Positions 7,853 through 14,436 of a DNA stretch of 15,485 nucleotides are shown here, in pieces (within the stretch, counting starts at the first letter, position 1; each line of letters begins with the position of its first letter). The notes beneath the pieces were generated by a model. The model was not told the origin of the DNA and ran no database searches. It was given only the letters and a program-made list of their open reading frames with translations. A program made the position numbers and the translations under genes. The stretch is from Alphaproteobacteria bacterium (GTDB taxonomy: Bacteria > Pseudomonadota > Alphaproteobacteria > Rickettsiales > 21-14-0-20-44-7), in contig JABDBO010000023.1 in NCBI GenBank assembly GCA_013288575.1, positions 1 through 15,485 on the forward strand. Direction: 5' to 3'.

Positions 7853-8691
7853 TATTTTTCTAAACGTTTAGCCGCTTCAAGCGTGTTTTTTAGTAAGCAC
7901 GCAATCGTCATTGGCCCTACGCCGCCAGGGACTGGGGTGATGGCTTTGGTTTTGGGGGAGACATCTTCAAAATCAACATCGCCACAGAGTTTGCCGTCTG
8001 GGCCGCGATTAATTCCCACATCAATTACTACTGCGCCTTCTTTTACCCAATTAGCTTTGACCATTTTGGGTTTGCCAACAGCGGCGACCAATATATCAGC
8101 CTGGGCGCAGACTTTTGGCAGATCTTTGGTTTTGGAATGGGCAATGGTGACAGTGCAGTTTTCGTTCAAGAGCAAATTGGCCATTGGTTTGCCGACGATG
8201 TTGCTGCGGCCTATGACAACAGCATTTAAGCCCGTGAGGTCGCCAAGCGCGTCTTTTAACAGCATGATGCAGCCGAGTGGCGTGCATGGGACGAGTGCGT
8301 CCTGGCCGGTAACGGCGCGGCCTGCGTTGATGACGTGGAAACCGTCAACGTCTTTATCTGGGCTGATGGCATTGATTACGGCTTTTTCGTCGATGTGTTT
8401 TGGCAGCGGGAGTTGCACGAGGATACCGTGGACTTTTTTGTCTTTGTTGAGCGCATCAATCTTTGTTAGCAGCTCGGCTTGTGAAATTTCGGCGGGGAGT
8501 TTGATGGTTTGGGCGTTGATGCCAACTTCTTTGGCGGCGGCATCTTTGTTGCGGACATAGACTTCCGAGGCTGGGTCATTACCGACCAGCACAACTGTTA
8601 AGCCGGGTTTTAAGCCAGAAATTTCAATTTCCTTAGCTACCAGCGCCCGCACTTTTTGAGCGAATTCTTTTCCGTTGATGATTTTTGTCAT
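7852..8691 (-). CDS. folD: Bifunctional methylenetetrahydrofolate dehydrogenase/cyclohydrolase
   Basis: FolD interconverts 5,10-methylene-, 5,10-methenyl- and 10-formyl-tetrahydrofolate in the cytoplasm, supplying one-carbon units for purines and formyl-Met-tRNA. The 279-residue length is normal. The substrate site is visible: Tyr45-Val-Arg-Asn-Lys49 carries the catalytic Lys, followed by Val-Gln-Leu-Pro-Leu-Pro (92-97) and Asp-Lys-Asp-Val-Asp-Gly-Phe-His (112-119). The Rossmann part has Gly-Arg-Ser-Asn-Ile-Val-Gly-Lys-Pro (161-169), Ala-His-Ser-Lys-Thr and Val-Ile-Asp-Val-Gly-Ile-Asn-Arg. The closing Pro-Val-Pro-Gly-Gly-Val-Gly-Pro-Met-Thr motif is at 253-262. The start follows the stop of the upstream gene after one base (TAAAATG), so it is probably co-transcribed with the ABC ATPase and membrane protein, with the DUF3592-like gene after it. 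Confidence 0.97.
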   Translation of the reverse strand: MTKIINGKEFAQKVRALVAKEIEISGLKPGLTVVLVGNDPASEVYVRNKDAAAKEVGINAQTIKLPAEISQAELLTKIDALNKDKKVHGILVQLPLPKHIDEKAVINAISPDKDVDGFHVINAGRAVTGQDALVPCTPLGCIMLLKDALGDLTGLNAVVIGRSNIVGKPMANLLLNENCTVTIAHSKTKDLPKVCAQADILVAAVGKPKMVKANWVKEGAVVIDVGINRGPDGKLCGDVDFEDVSPKTKAITPVPGGVGPMTIACLLKNTLEAAKRLEK

Positions 8692-8692
8692 T

Positions 8693-9445
8693 TTATATTC
8701 TGCATTTTACCATGTTTCCGGCGGATTTCTTAATTAGAAATTCCATCCCAATATAATCATTGATCATGTTTAAGGTCAAAAAAAACTGTTTGCCCAGTTT
8801 TTTCTCGGAAGGCTGGCCAGATTTTAACTTTATGATAAGGCAGTTTCTCATTTTCTCTGTGCTAGTGCCTGGTCTGCCGCCTAAGGCCGGACAGGAAGAT
8901 TCGCCTATGGATTTCATATCCTGCCACGGGATGTAGATATAGGCCTCATTATTTTCTATTATTTTTTTGAAGCTATATGGCTCAAGGAAAACCACGTTGA
9001 AATTTATTCCGTTATCACGAATTTCGATAAATTTTTCCTTATCGCCGATAATATTTTTTACTTTCTTAAGCCGTGCTAGATATAAATTTTGGTATTTTGA
9101 TAAAGAAACCATTGGGAAGACCAGTACACAAAATATAATTAAATATATTTTTACAATCAGAAAATTCTGGGTCACAGAATAAAAACCTACGCAGAATAAT
9201 AGCAAAACTACGCTGCAAATAATAAATAAGCGCCGGACATCTGTAGGGAATTTTTTATTTAAATAATGTGCCGTGACTGTTTCATTGGCGAGAAATTTTT
9301 TATCCAGAGTTTTGCCTTGTGATAAATCAGTTTTTATTTGCTTGAAACGGCGCTTTTTGCGAAAGAAATGCAATATTCCGCTAATCACCAAGCCAATAAA
9401 AATTATAAAGCCCTTGCTAGCTTTTAATATGCCGGGATCAATCAT
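8693..9445 (-). CDS. Unknown membrane protein with cytosolic C-terminal domain
   Basis: This 250-residue protein has three likely membrane helices, near residues 10-27, 72-90 and 97-117, and a basic loop of about 40 residues between the first and second. The C-terminal half (about 120-250) is soluble and contains an Asp-Asn-Gly-Ile-Asn-Phe strand followed by Tyr-Ile-Pro-Trp-Gln-Asp-Met. This strand/turn order resembles PH-like or YcxB-like domains, where a Gly-Ile strand precedes an Ile-Pro-Trp. The smaller protein at 11011-11454 shows the same order. It starts three bases after the ABC ATPase stop and ends one base before folD, so the four genes look like one transcript. It might partner the ABC ATPase, but three helices are few for an ABC permease and I recognise no permease motif. 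The gene is visibly AT-rich. Function unknown. Confidence 0.75.
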   Translation of the reverse strand: MIDPGILKASKGFIIFIGLVISGILHFFRKKRRFKQIKTDLSQGKTLDKKFLANETVTAHYLNKKFPTDVRRLFIICSVVLLLFCVGFYSVTQNFLIVKIYLIIFCVLVFPMVSLSKYQNLYLARLKKVKNIIGDKEKFIEIRDNGINFNVVFLEPYSFKKIIENNEAYIYIPWQDMKSIGESSCPALGGRPGTSTEKMRNCLIIKLKSGQPSEKKLGKQFFLTLNMINDYIGMEFLIKKSAGNMVKCRI

Positions 9446-9448
9446 CAG

Positions 9449-10258
9449 TTATTTTTTCTTCTTAACAGCTTTTTTCTTCGCCGGTTTTTTTGCTTTTTTC
9501 CGCAAGCTTTCAGGCGACATATCGCCAGTGCTATCGATGCAGTTTAAAAACGCGCGTTCAAGAATTTCGTTACCGAAGCGTTTTTTCATTTCTACTGGGG
9601 TGCCGAGGAATTTGAGGCCGCCGCCGTGGATAACGCCAACGCGATCACAAATTTCATCGATATCGCTCAAAATGTGTGAGCTGAAAAATATTGTGTGGCC
9701 TTTGTTGCGATAGGCGAGCATATAATCTTTCAAATGTACGCGCGCACGCGGATCAAGCCCAGACATTGGTTCATCAAGAACGAGAAGTGGAGCATTAGTT
9801 AAAAACACGCTCAAAAGCCCGAGCTTCTGCCCCATACCTTTAGAATATTTGCCAACTCGGCTTTTCAACACATCAGGATCAAGCTGCAATTTCTGAGCAC
9901 CTTCTCTAGCTTTTGCTATATCCAACTTTTGGCCATAAGAGCTAACTGAAAGTTCAAGAAACTCTTCACCATGCAACAACTGCGATGGCATGAATTTTTC
10001 AGGCAAATAGGCTAATTTACGGCGGGATTTGTGATCTTTTGAATCAACATTAAAAATTTCAACAGCGCCATCAGTTGATTGATGGAGGTCTAAAATCACT
10101 TTAATAAGCGTGGTTTTTCCAACACCGTTTAAGCCAATCAAACCAAAGATTTCACCGGGCTTAACGTCAAAAGTTACATCGGAAATTACTAGTGGCGCAC
10201 TTACTGTTTTGCCATATCTTTTTCCAACGGATTTGATAGTTAAAGGATTTTTGTTCAT
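9449..10258 (-). CDS. ABC transporter ATP-binding protein with lysine-rich tail
   Basis: This is a single ABC ATPase domain of the NatA/CcmA-like export type. Walker A is GLNGVGKTT (42-50), and the Q-loop region is Tyr-Leu-Pro-Glu-Lys (84-88, with Glu where many ATPases have Gln, as is common in this group). The signature is Tyr-Ser-Lys-Gly-Met-Gly-Gln (138-144), Walker B Leu-Leu-Val-Leu-Asp-Glu-Pro (158-164), D-loop Ser-Gly-Leu-Asp, and switch His195. Such proteins power a membrane permease. No full permease is in the window, and the only membrane partner downstream in the run has three helices. The C terminus after residue 250 is an unusual tail of Lys, Ala and Pro repeats. The start codon is only 14 bases from the divergent comF start. 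The substrate cannot be deduced. Confidence 0.92.
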   Translation of the reverse strand: MNKNPLTIKSVGKRYGKTVSAPLVISDVTFDVKPGEIFGLIGLNGVGKTTLIKVILDLHQSTDGAVEIFNVDSKDHKSRRKLAYLPEKFMPSQLLHGEEFLELSVSSYGQKLDIAKAREGAQKLQLDPDVLKSRVGKYSKGMGQKLGLLSVFLTNAPLLVLDEPMSGLDPRARVHLKDYMLAYRNKGHTIFFSSHILSDIDEICDRVGVIHGGGLKFLGTPVEMKKRFGNEILERAFLNCIDSTGDMSPESLRKKAKKPAKKKAVKKKK

Positions 10259-10272
10259 AATAACTCTCTGTT

Positions 10273-11010
10273 ATGCCAATAATTAGTACAACAAAAAAGA
10301 TCTCGCAAGCGGTTTTAAATTTTATGCTGCCGGCACAATGTTTATCATGCCATGCTGTGGTTGATACGCACGGGGCGATTTGCGCGACTTGCTGGAATGA
10401 TATTAATTTTATCGGTTTGCATAAATGTTATGTATGCGGCCTGCCCTTTGCGTTTGACCTTGGGCCGAAAGCGCTGTGCAGGCATTGCACGGAAGAAAAG
10501 CCGAAGTTTAATAAGGCAGTGGCAGTATGCAAATATGAAAACACGGCGCGAAAACTGGCCATTCGGTTGAAGTTTGGTGACAGTGTTAGTTTGGCGCCCT
10601 ATCTGGCGAAGATGATGGTAGGGAGCGGTTCGGAATTGATTGGCAAGGCGGATATTATTGCACCGATTCCGTTACATTTTATGCGAAAGATTGCGCGGAA
10701 ATATAACCAGGCGGCGCTGCTGGCGCGGCAGGTGGCGAAAATTTCGGAGAAGAATTATGAGCCGTTTTTGTTGAAGCGCGTACGGCGGACTAAGCAGCAG
10801 ACGAAGTTGCACCGGCGGGATAGGAAATCAAATGTGGATGGGGCGTTTGTGGTGGCGAATGTGGATGTGTTTGGTAAAACGGTGCTGCTGGTAGATGATG
10901 TTATGACGACCGGCTCAACACTATCAGCATGTGCGAAGGCGCTGAAGGAACGCGGGGCGAGACGAGTTTATTGCTTGGTGTTTGCGCGGGTTTTGTTGGA
11001 GAAGGTTTAA
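10273..11010 (+). CDS. comF: ComF family phosphoribosyltransferase-like protein
   Basis: ComF-family proteins (ComF/GntX) combine an N-terminal zinc ribbon with a type I phosphoribosyltransferase fold and are linked to DNA uptake or use of external DNA. Eight Cys form four CxxC pairs: Cys23/26, Cys37/40, Cys52/55 and Cys69/72. The family Met-Leu-Pro-x-x-Cys-Leu opening is at 18-24. The PRPP-binding motif Leu-Leu-Val-Asp-Asp-Val-Met-Thr-Thr-Gly-Ser-Thr is at 205-216. At 245 residues the length is normal. Met1 is used here; Met18 (base 10324) is a possible alternative, as family members often begin 10-20 residues before the first Cys. The gap to the divergent ABC ATPase gene is only 14 bases, so its promoter would lie inside that gene. 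The stop directly abuts the convergent stop at 11011. No other competence genes are in the window. Confidence 0.92.
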   Translation: MPIISTTKKISQAVLNFMLPAQCLSCHAVVDTHGAICATCWNDINFIGLHKCYVCGLPFAFDLGPKALCRHCTEEKPKFNKAVAVCKYENTARKLAIRLKFGDSVSLAPYLAKMMVGSGSELIGKADIIAPIPLHFMRKIARKYNQAALLARQVAKISEKNYEPFLLKRVRRTKQQTKLHRRDRKSNVDGAFVVANVDVFGKTVLLVDDVMTTGSTLSACAKALKERGARRVYCLVFARVLLEKV

Positions 11011-11454
11011 TTATTCATCAAAATCGGAATGGCTGACTTTGTGATATTTGGCGATTGCTGATTCGGCCTTTAGATTCATAACCAAATAAAATTTACAGGC
11101 CTGGTCTTCGATTGTCAGCACGCAGCTTTTTACGAAAGCATATTTTTCAACTTGCGCCCTTTTTACACTTGTCCAGGGCACCATGAAAGATTTTCCTATT
11201 GGTACAATTATCGCTAAAGTAACATAAATTCCTTGTTCGCACAAAATAACCGTCAGGCAGTTACGGTAACGTACAAAGGTTGAAAATTCGGCAGATTGTC
11301 CGCGAAATTTGTCACCTTCTGGTTTGGTTTTTGCAGGATATTTCTTCGCCAAGGCTCCCCAGCCGCCACCTCGGGCAATTTTAGCAAATACAACTACAGA
11401 AATTGTTATGATTACAATAGCGGGGATAATATTTTCTAGATTATGTATATCCAT
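11011..11454 (-). CDS. Small membrane-anchored protein with PH-like domain
   Basis: The 147-residue product has one N-terminal membrane helix (about 8-25). A Gly-Gly-Gly-Trp-Gly-x-Leu-Ala-Lys-x-Tyr segment follows, then Tyr-Arg-Asn-Cys-Leu-Thr-Val, Glu-Gln-Gly-Ile-Tyr-Val-Thr, and Phe-Met-Val-Pro-Trp-Thr-Ser-Val. This order (Trp-x-x-Leu-Ala, Gly-Ile-Tyr strand, then Pro-Trp) recurs in small uncharacterised bacterial proteins with a PH-like C-terminal domain; I know no function for them. It starts two bases after the prfB stop (TAATTATG), so it is almost certainly co-transcribed with prfB, though nothing in the sequence links it to translation. Its stop abuts the comF stop with no spacer. Confidence 0.75.
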   Translation of the reverse strand: MDIHNLENIIPAIVIITISVVVFAKIARGGGWGALAKKYPAKTKPEGDKFRGQSAEFSTFVRYRNCLTVILCEQGIYVTLAIIVPIGKSFMVPWTSVKRAQVEKYAFVKSCVLTIEDQACKFYLVMNLKAESAIAKYHKVSHSDFDE

Positions 11455-11456
11455 AA

Positions 11457-12561
11457 TTACTTTGCTCCAACTCGTTGCGATAAACTTGCGCTGATGAATG
11501 GGTCGAGGCGACCGTCTAATATGGCTTTGGTGTTGCCGTCTTCGTATCCGGTGCGGAGGTCTTTTACCATTTGGTAGGGGTGTAATACGTAAGAGCGGAT
11601 TTGGTGGCCCCAGCCGATGTCGGATTTATTGTCTTCGACAACTTGGGCGGCAGCTTCGCGTTTTTGGAGCTCTACTTCGTAAAGGCGGGCGCGGAGGAGT
11701 TTATAGGCTTCGGCGCGGTTTTTGTGCTGGCTGCGGTCATTTTGGCACTGTACCGCAATTCCGGTTGGGATGTGGGTGATGCGGACGGCGCTATCAGTTT
11801 TATTGACGTGCTGACCGCCTGCCCCGCTGGCGCGATAGGTATCGATGCGGAGGTCTTTTTCGTTGATTTCGATTTCGATGTTGTCGTCAATTTCGGGGTA
11901 AACCCAGACGCTGGCGAAACTTGTGTGGCGGCGGGCGTTGGAATCAAATGGTGAGATGCGGACTAAGCGGTGGACACCGGCCTCGGTTTTGAGCCAGCCG
12001 TAGGCGTTGTGGCCGATGATGCGGATGGTGGCGGATTTGATTCCAGCTTCTTCACCTTCCAAGATTTCAAGGATTTCGGTTTTGAAACCGCGCTGTTCGG
12101 CCCAGCGGAGATACATGCGGAATAACATATTCGCCCAATCATGGCTTTCGGTGCCGCCAGCGCCGGGGTGAAATTCGACGAAGGCGTTATTAGCGTCGGC
12201 TTCACCGGAGAGTAGGCTTTCTAACTCCATTTGCTTGGCTTTTTCGGCAAGTGTGGCAATGGCTTTTTCGGCCTCAATTACGATTGCTTCGTCTTTTTCG
12301 GCTTCGCCAAGTTCGATTAAGCCAACATTATCATTTAAACCACTTTCAAGCTCTTTAACGGAATCTAGCGAATGCTGCAAATAATCGCGCTCACGCATTA
12401 TTATGCGGGCTTTTTCAGGGTTGTTCCAAACATCGGGGTTTTCGGCTTCTTGGTTTAACTCGAGCAGCCGTGCATGTGCCTTATCCCAGTCAAAGATACC
12501 TCCTCAAGAGCGCCACGCTCTTCTTGATTTCTTCAACTTTGCTGTAAATTTCGGCTTTCAT
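11457..12561 (-). CDS. prfB: Peptide chain release factor 2, with programmed +1 frameshift
   Basis: RF2 ends translation at UGA and UAA. The gene is in two frames. Frame 0 starts at ATG 12561 and runs 23 codons to an in-frame TGA at 12490-12492. Shifting +1 at CTT-T-GAC joins it to the main frame, which is open to 11457, giving 367 residues, the normal RF2 length. In the joined protein the stop-codon tripeptide Ser-Pro-Phe is at 203-205 and the hydrolytic Gly-Gly-Gln at 248-250, both intact. Starting at the internal ATG (12398) instead would lose 54 N-terminal residues, so the frameshifted product is the better call. RF2 limits its own synthesis through this site: scarce RF2 slows termination at UGA and favours the shift. 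A small membrane protein gene follows after two bases. The region before the start has no Shine-Dalgarno and contains a palindrome. Confidence 0.95.
12490..12504 (-). promoter_or_regulatory. RF2 programmed frameshift site
   Basis: On the minus strand AGGAGG (12499-12504) is followed by TAT, the slippery CTT (12493-12495) and the in-frame stop TGA-C. The spacing equals the classical prfB site, AGGGGG-TAT-CTT-TGA-C, but the upstream element here is a perfect match to the anti-Shine-Dalgarno. A 7-bp hairpin (12506-12512 with 12516-12522, loop of three) ends one base before it. Confidence 0.93.
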
Positions 12562-12564
12562 GGG

Positions 12565-12634
12565 TTAGATATCGGATATCGGATGTCAGATGTCAAACAA
12601 ATCTGATGTTTGACATTTGGTATCTGTCATCTAA
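12565..12634. repeat. Imperfect palindrome built from 7-base units
   Basis: Between divergent prfB and bamE, the left arm holds four head-to-tail 7-base units: GATATCG twice (12568-12581) and GATGTCA twice (12582-12595). The right arm carries three similar units on the other strand. The centre TGTCAAACA (12591-12599) and TGTTTGACA (12607-12615) pair perfectly around a 7-base loop, and with G-T wobbles the stem extends to about 20 bp (12580-12599 with 12607-12626). An outer TTAGAT/ATCTAA pair (12565-12570 with 12629-12634) closes it, the left arm being one unit longer. It may be an operator array, a palindromic repeat or a transcript hairpin. Neither flanking gene has an obvious Shine-Dalgarno. 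Confidence 0.65.
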
Positions 12635-12644
12635 TAATCCCACC

Positions 12645-13115
12645 ATGAAAAAATTTATATTATTAGCAGTGTTGGTTATTTCTGCCTGCACGACCATTAC
12701 ACAAAATAACGGCGCAGAAATACGCCAGGTTAAACTGGATGAAATTGGGCCTAGTTCTACCAAACCGCAAATTTATGAATTGCTTGGCTCTCCTTCTACC
12801 AAATCAATTTATGGCGATGAAACATGGTTTTATATAACCAGCCAGATCCGCCGCGAGCTTATAAAATCAGATAAAATTTTAAAGCAGAACGTAATAGCAA
12901 TAACCTTCGATAAGGCTAACCACGTAAGCAATATTGAAGTGTATGATATTAATGACCGCCGTGATTTCGCTAATGAAAGTGATACAACGCCAACGGCTGG
13001 TAAACCGCTTACTGTTATGGAACAACTTTTGGGTAACGTAGGTAAGTTTAATAAAGAAGGTGGCGATAATCCAATCGGCAGCCATGCTCCAAGCGGTGGT
13101 ACGCGGCCGTATTAG
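12645..13115 (+). CDS. bamE: Outer membrane protein assembly factor BamE-type lipoprotein
   Basis: BamE (SmpA/OmlA family) is a small lipoprotein of the BAM complex, which folds beta-barrel proteins into the outer membrane. From ATG 12645 the product is 156 residues: Met-Lys-Lys, a hydrophobic stretch, and a lipobox Val-Ile-Ser-Ala-Cys with Cys15. A longer in-frame start at 12606 would put 13 polar residues before the signal peptide and is less likely. The mature part has the family layout: Thr-Lys-Pro-Gln-Ile-Tyr-Glu-Leu-Leu-Gly-Ser-Pro-Ser-Thr-Lys, Gly-Asp-Glu-Thr-Trp-Phe-Tyr-Ile, then a Val-Ile-Ala-Ile-Thr-Phe-Asp strand and Asn-Ile-Glu-Val-Tyr-Asp. The extra C-terminal Thr-Pro-Thr-Ala-Gly-Lys and Gln-Leu-Leu-Gly-Asn-Val-Gly-Lys-Phe segment fits alphaproteobacterial members as I recall them. 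It is divergent from prfB, and its TAG abuts the thiL stop. Confidence 0.9.
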   Translation: MKKFILLAVLVISACTTITQNNGAEIRQVKLDEIGPSSTKPQIYELLGSPSTKSIYGDETWFYITSQIRRELIKSDKILKQNVIAITFDKANHVSNIEVYDINDRRDFANESDTTPTAGKPLTVMEQLLGNVGKFNKEGGDNPIGSHAPSGGTRPY

Positions 13116-13955
13116 TTATTTGCCGTGCTCGTAACCTTTTGGCTTTATTTTTTTGCCATCTAATAATATGCCGCTGCCAGTTAAGATTTTGCCAATTTTA
13201 TAGCAATTTTTGACAGTTTCTTTTGGTGAAGTAAATAGTAACTCATAATCATCACCGCCGCTGATTTGCTCAATTAAATCATAATTTGGGTCAGCCAGTG
13301 GGATTTGGTTTGAGAATATTTCAGCGCTGACTTTTGATTCTTCACAAATGTGGTTGAGGTCGGCCAATAGGCCATCGGAAATATCGATGCAGGAATTGGC
13401 GATTTTGCGGAGCTTTAGGCCAAGCTTTATTCTTGGTTCGGGCAATTCGTATTTTTCAATAAACTGGGCTTTGCGCTTTAACCCCAAATATCCGCCGCCA
13501 ATTGCGCCGCTGACGAATATATTATCGCCAAGTTTTGCGCCGCTGCGAGTTATAGGTTTTGGCGTTTTACCAATGGCAGTTACTGAAATTGTTAGCGCGC
13601 CATCATGAAAAACTGTGTCACCACCAAGCATCTGGAATTTGAATTCGGCAATATCGGCTTTTAATCCACTTGTGAATCCTTCAAACCATTTTTGCGTTGT
13701 GTTTTTTGGCAGAGCTAAGCCCAACATAAATCCAAACGGTTTAGCGCCGCTTGATGCTAAATCAGATAAATTTACGCGGAGTGCTTTACGGGCTAAATTA
13801 TATGGCGCATCGTTTTCAAAAAAATGCACTCCGGCAACTAAGATATCTTTGGTTATGCAATAGCCATCAAAAAATGCGCAATCATCGGAAAGGCCCACTG
13901 AATCTCTGCCAGATATAGGCTTTAGAAGTTTAGTTATTATATCGAATTCGCGCAT
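13116..13955 (-). CDS. thiL: Thiamine-monophosphate kinase
   Basis: ThiL phosphorylates thiamine monophosphate with ATP to thiamine diphosphate, the last step of cofactor synthesis, in the cytoplasm. Motifs of the AIR-synthase/ThiL fold are present: Leu-Ser-Asp-Asp (22-25) in the ATP/metal site, Val-Asn-Leu-Ser-Asp-Leu-Ala-Ser-Ser-Gly-Ala-Lys-Pro (61-73), Leu-Gly-Gly-Asp-Thr (110-114), Cys-Ile-Asp-Ile-Ser-Asp-Gly-Leu-Leu-Ala-Asp-Leu (189-200), Ser-Gly-Gly-Asp-Asp-Tyr-Glu-Leu-Leu-Phe (232-241), and the C-terminal Gly-Tyr-Glu-His-Gly. At 279 residues it is shorter than the usual 310-340 but no motif is missing, so the loss is in loops. It follows the lipoprotein gene by six bases on the same strand and ends flush against the bamE stop. 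The common partner nusB is not in the window. Confidence 0.94.
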   Translation of the reverse strand: MREFDIITKLLKPISGRDSVGLSDDCAFFDGYCITKDILVAGVHFFENDAPYNLARKALRVNLSDLASSGAKPFGFMLGLALPKNTTQKWFEGFTSGLKADIAEFKFQMLGGDTVFHDGALTISVTAIGKTPKPITRSGAKLGDNIFVSGAIGGGYLGLKRKAQFIEKYELPEPRIKLGLKLRKIANSCIDISDGLLADLNHICEESKVSAEIFSNQIPLADPNYDLIEQISGGDDYELLFTSPKETVKNCYKIGKILTGSGILLDGKKIKPKGYEHGK

Positions 13956-13961
13956 TAAAAC

Positions 13962-14360
13962 TTATGGCGTCTGACCAGGCGGCGGAGTTGGATAATCACC
14001 ACCGAATGTATGGCCGCGCATTTGCTCTTCAGTCAAGCCGGCAGCGCCGCCTGCACAACCAGAAATGCGATAGATATCTTGCAAATATGCTATGCGCTTA
14101 TTGGAAGCATCAATAGCATCATCCGCCGATGAAAGTGTATAAGCATAACCCAATGGCGCAATAAAGCTGCGCAATCCCGGGTTTTTATTATTTTCGGCTG
14201 CTTTTTTATATTCTTCCGCTTCGTTTATTTCTAACATAATTTCGCGGCAAGTGAGCTGCTTATCTTTCGATTGGATTGGCACGACAGCAGTTGACCTTAC
14301 GCCCGAACAAGAAGCTAAACCAATTAAAACAATCGCCAAAATAGGAAAACGTAACTCCAT
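13962..14360 (-). CDS. Small lipoprotein of unknown function
   Basis: The 132-residue product opens with a lipoprotein signal: a short N-terminus with one Arg, a hydrophobic core, and lipobox Gly-Leu-Ala-Ser-Cys with Cys18. A polar helical region follows (Glu-Ile-Met-Leu-Glu-Ile-Asn-Glu-Ala-Glu-Glu-Tyr-Lys-Lys), then Gly-Leu-Arg-Ser-Phe-Ile-Ala-Pro-Leu-Gly-Tyr and Ala-Ser-Asn-Lys-Arg-Ile-Ala-Tyr-Leu. Two further Cys (one soon after the signal, one in Ile-Ser-Gly-Cys) could form a disulfide in the periplasm. The C-terminus is rich in Pro and Gly. I recognise this layout (membrane-proximal helix, Arg-Ile-x-Tyr-Leu and a late Cys) in small proteobacterial lipoproteins of no known role. thiL starts six bases after its stop, so the two are probably co-transcribed. 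Confidence 0.8.
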   Translation of the reverse strand: MELRFPILAIVLIGLASCSGVRSTAVVPIQSKDKQLTCREIMLEINEAEEYKKAAENNKNPGLRSFIAPLGYAYTLSSADDAIDASNKRIAYLQDIYRISGCAGGAAGLTEEQMRGHTFGGDYPTPPPGQTP

Positions 14361-14436
14361 AACAGATTAGTTTATATTAACCGCTCTAAGAGTAAAAGAG
14401 AAAAATTTATTACACAGCCGCTATAAACCAGTTTTT

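Noticed and set aside
12398..12400. ATG 12398 as the prfB start
   Set aside because: It would remove 54 residues of domain 1, and a textbook frameshift site plus an upstream ATG restores the normal 367-residue length.
12606..12608. ATG 12606 as the bamE start
   Set aside because: It places 13 polar residues ahead of a clear Met-Lys-Lys lipoprotein signal and lies inside the palindrome.
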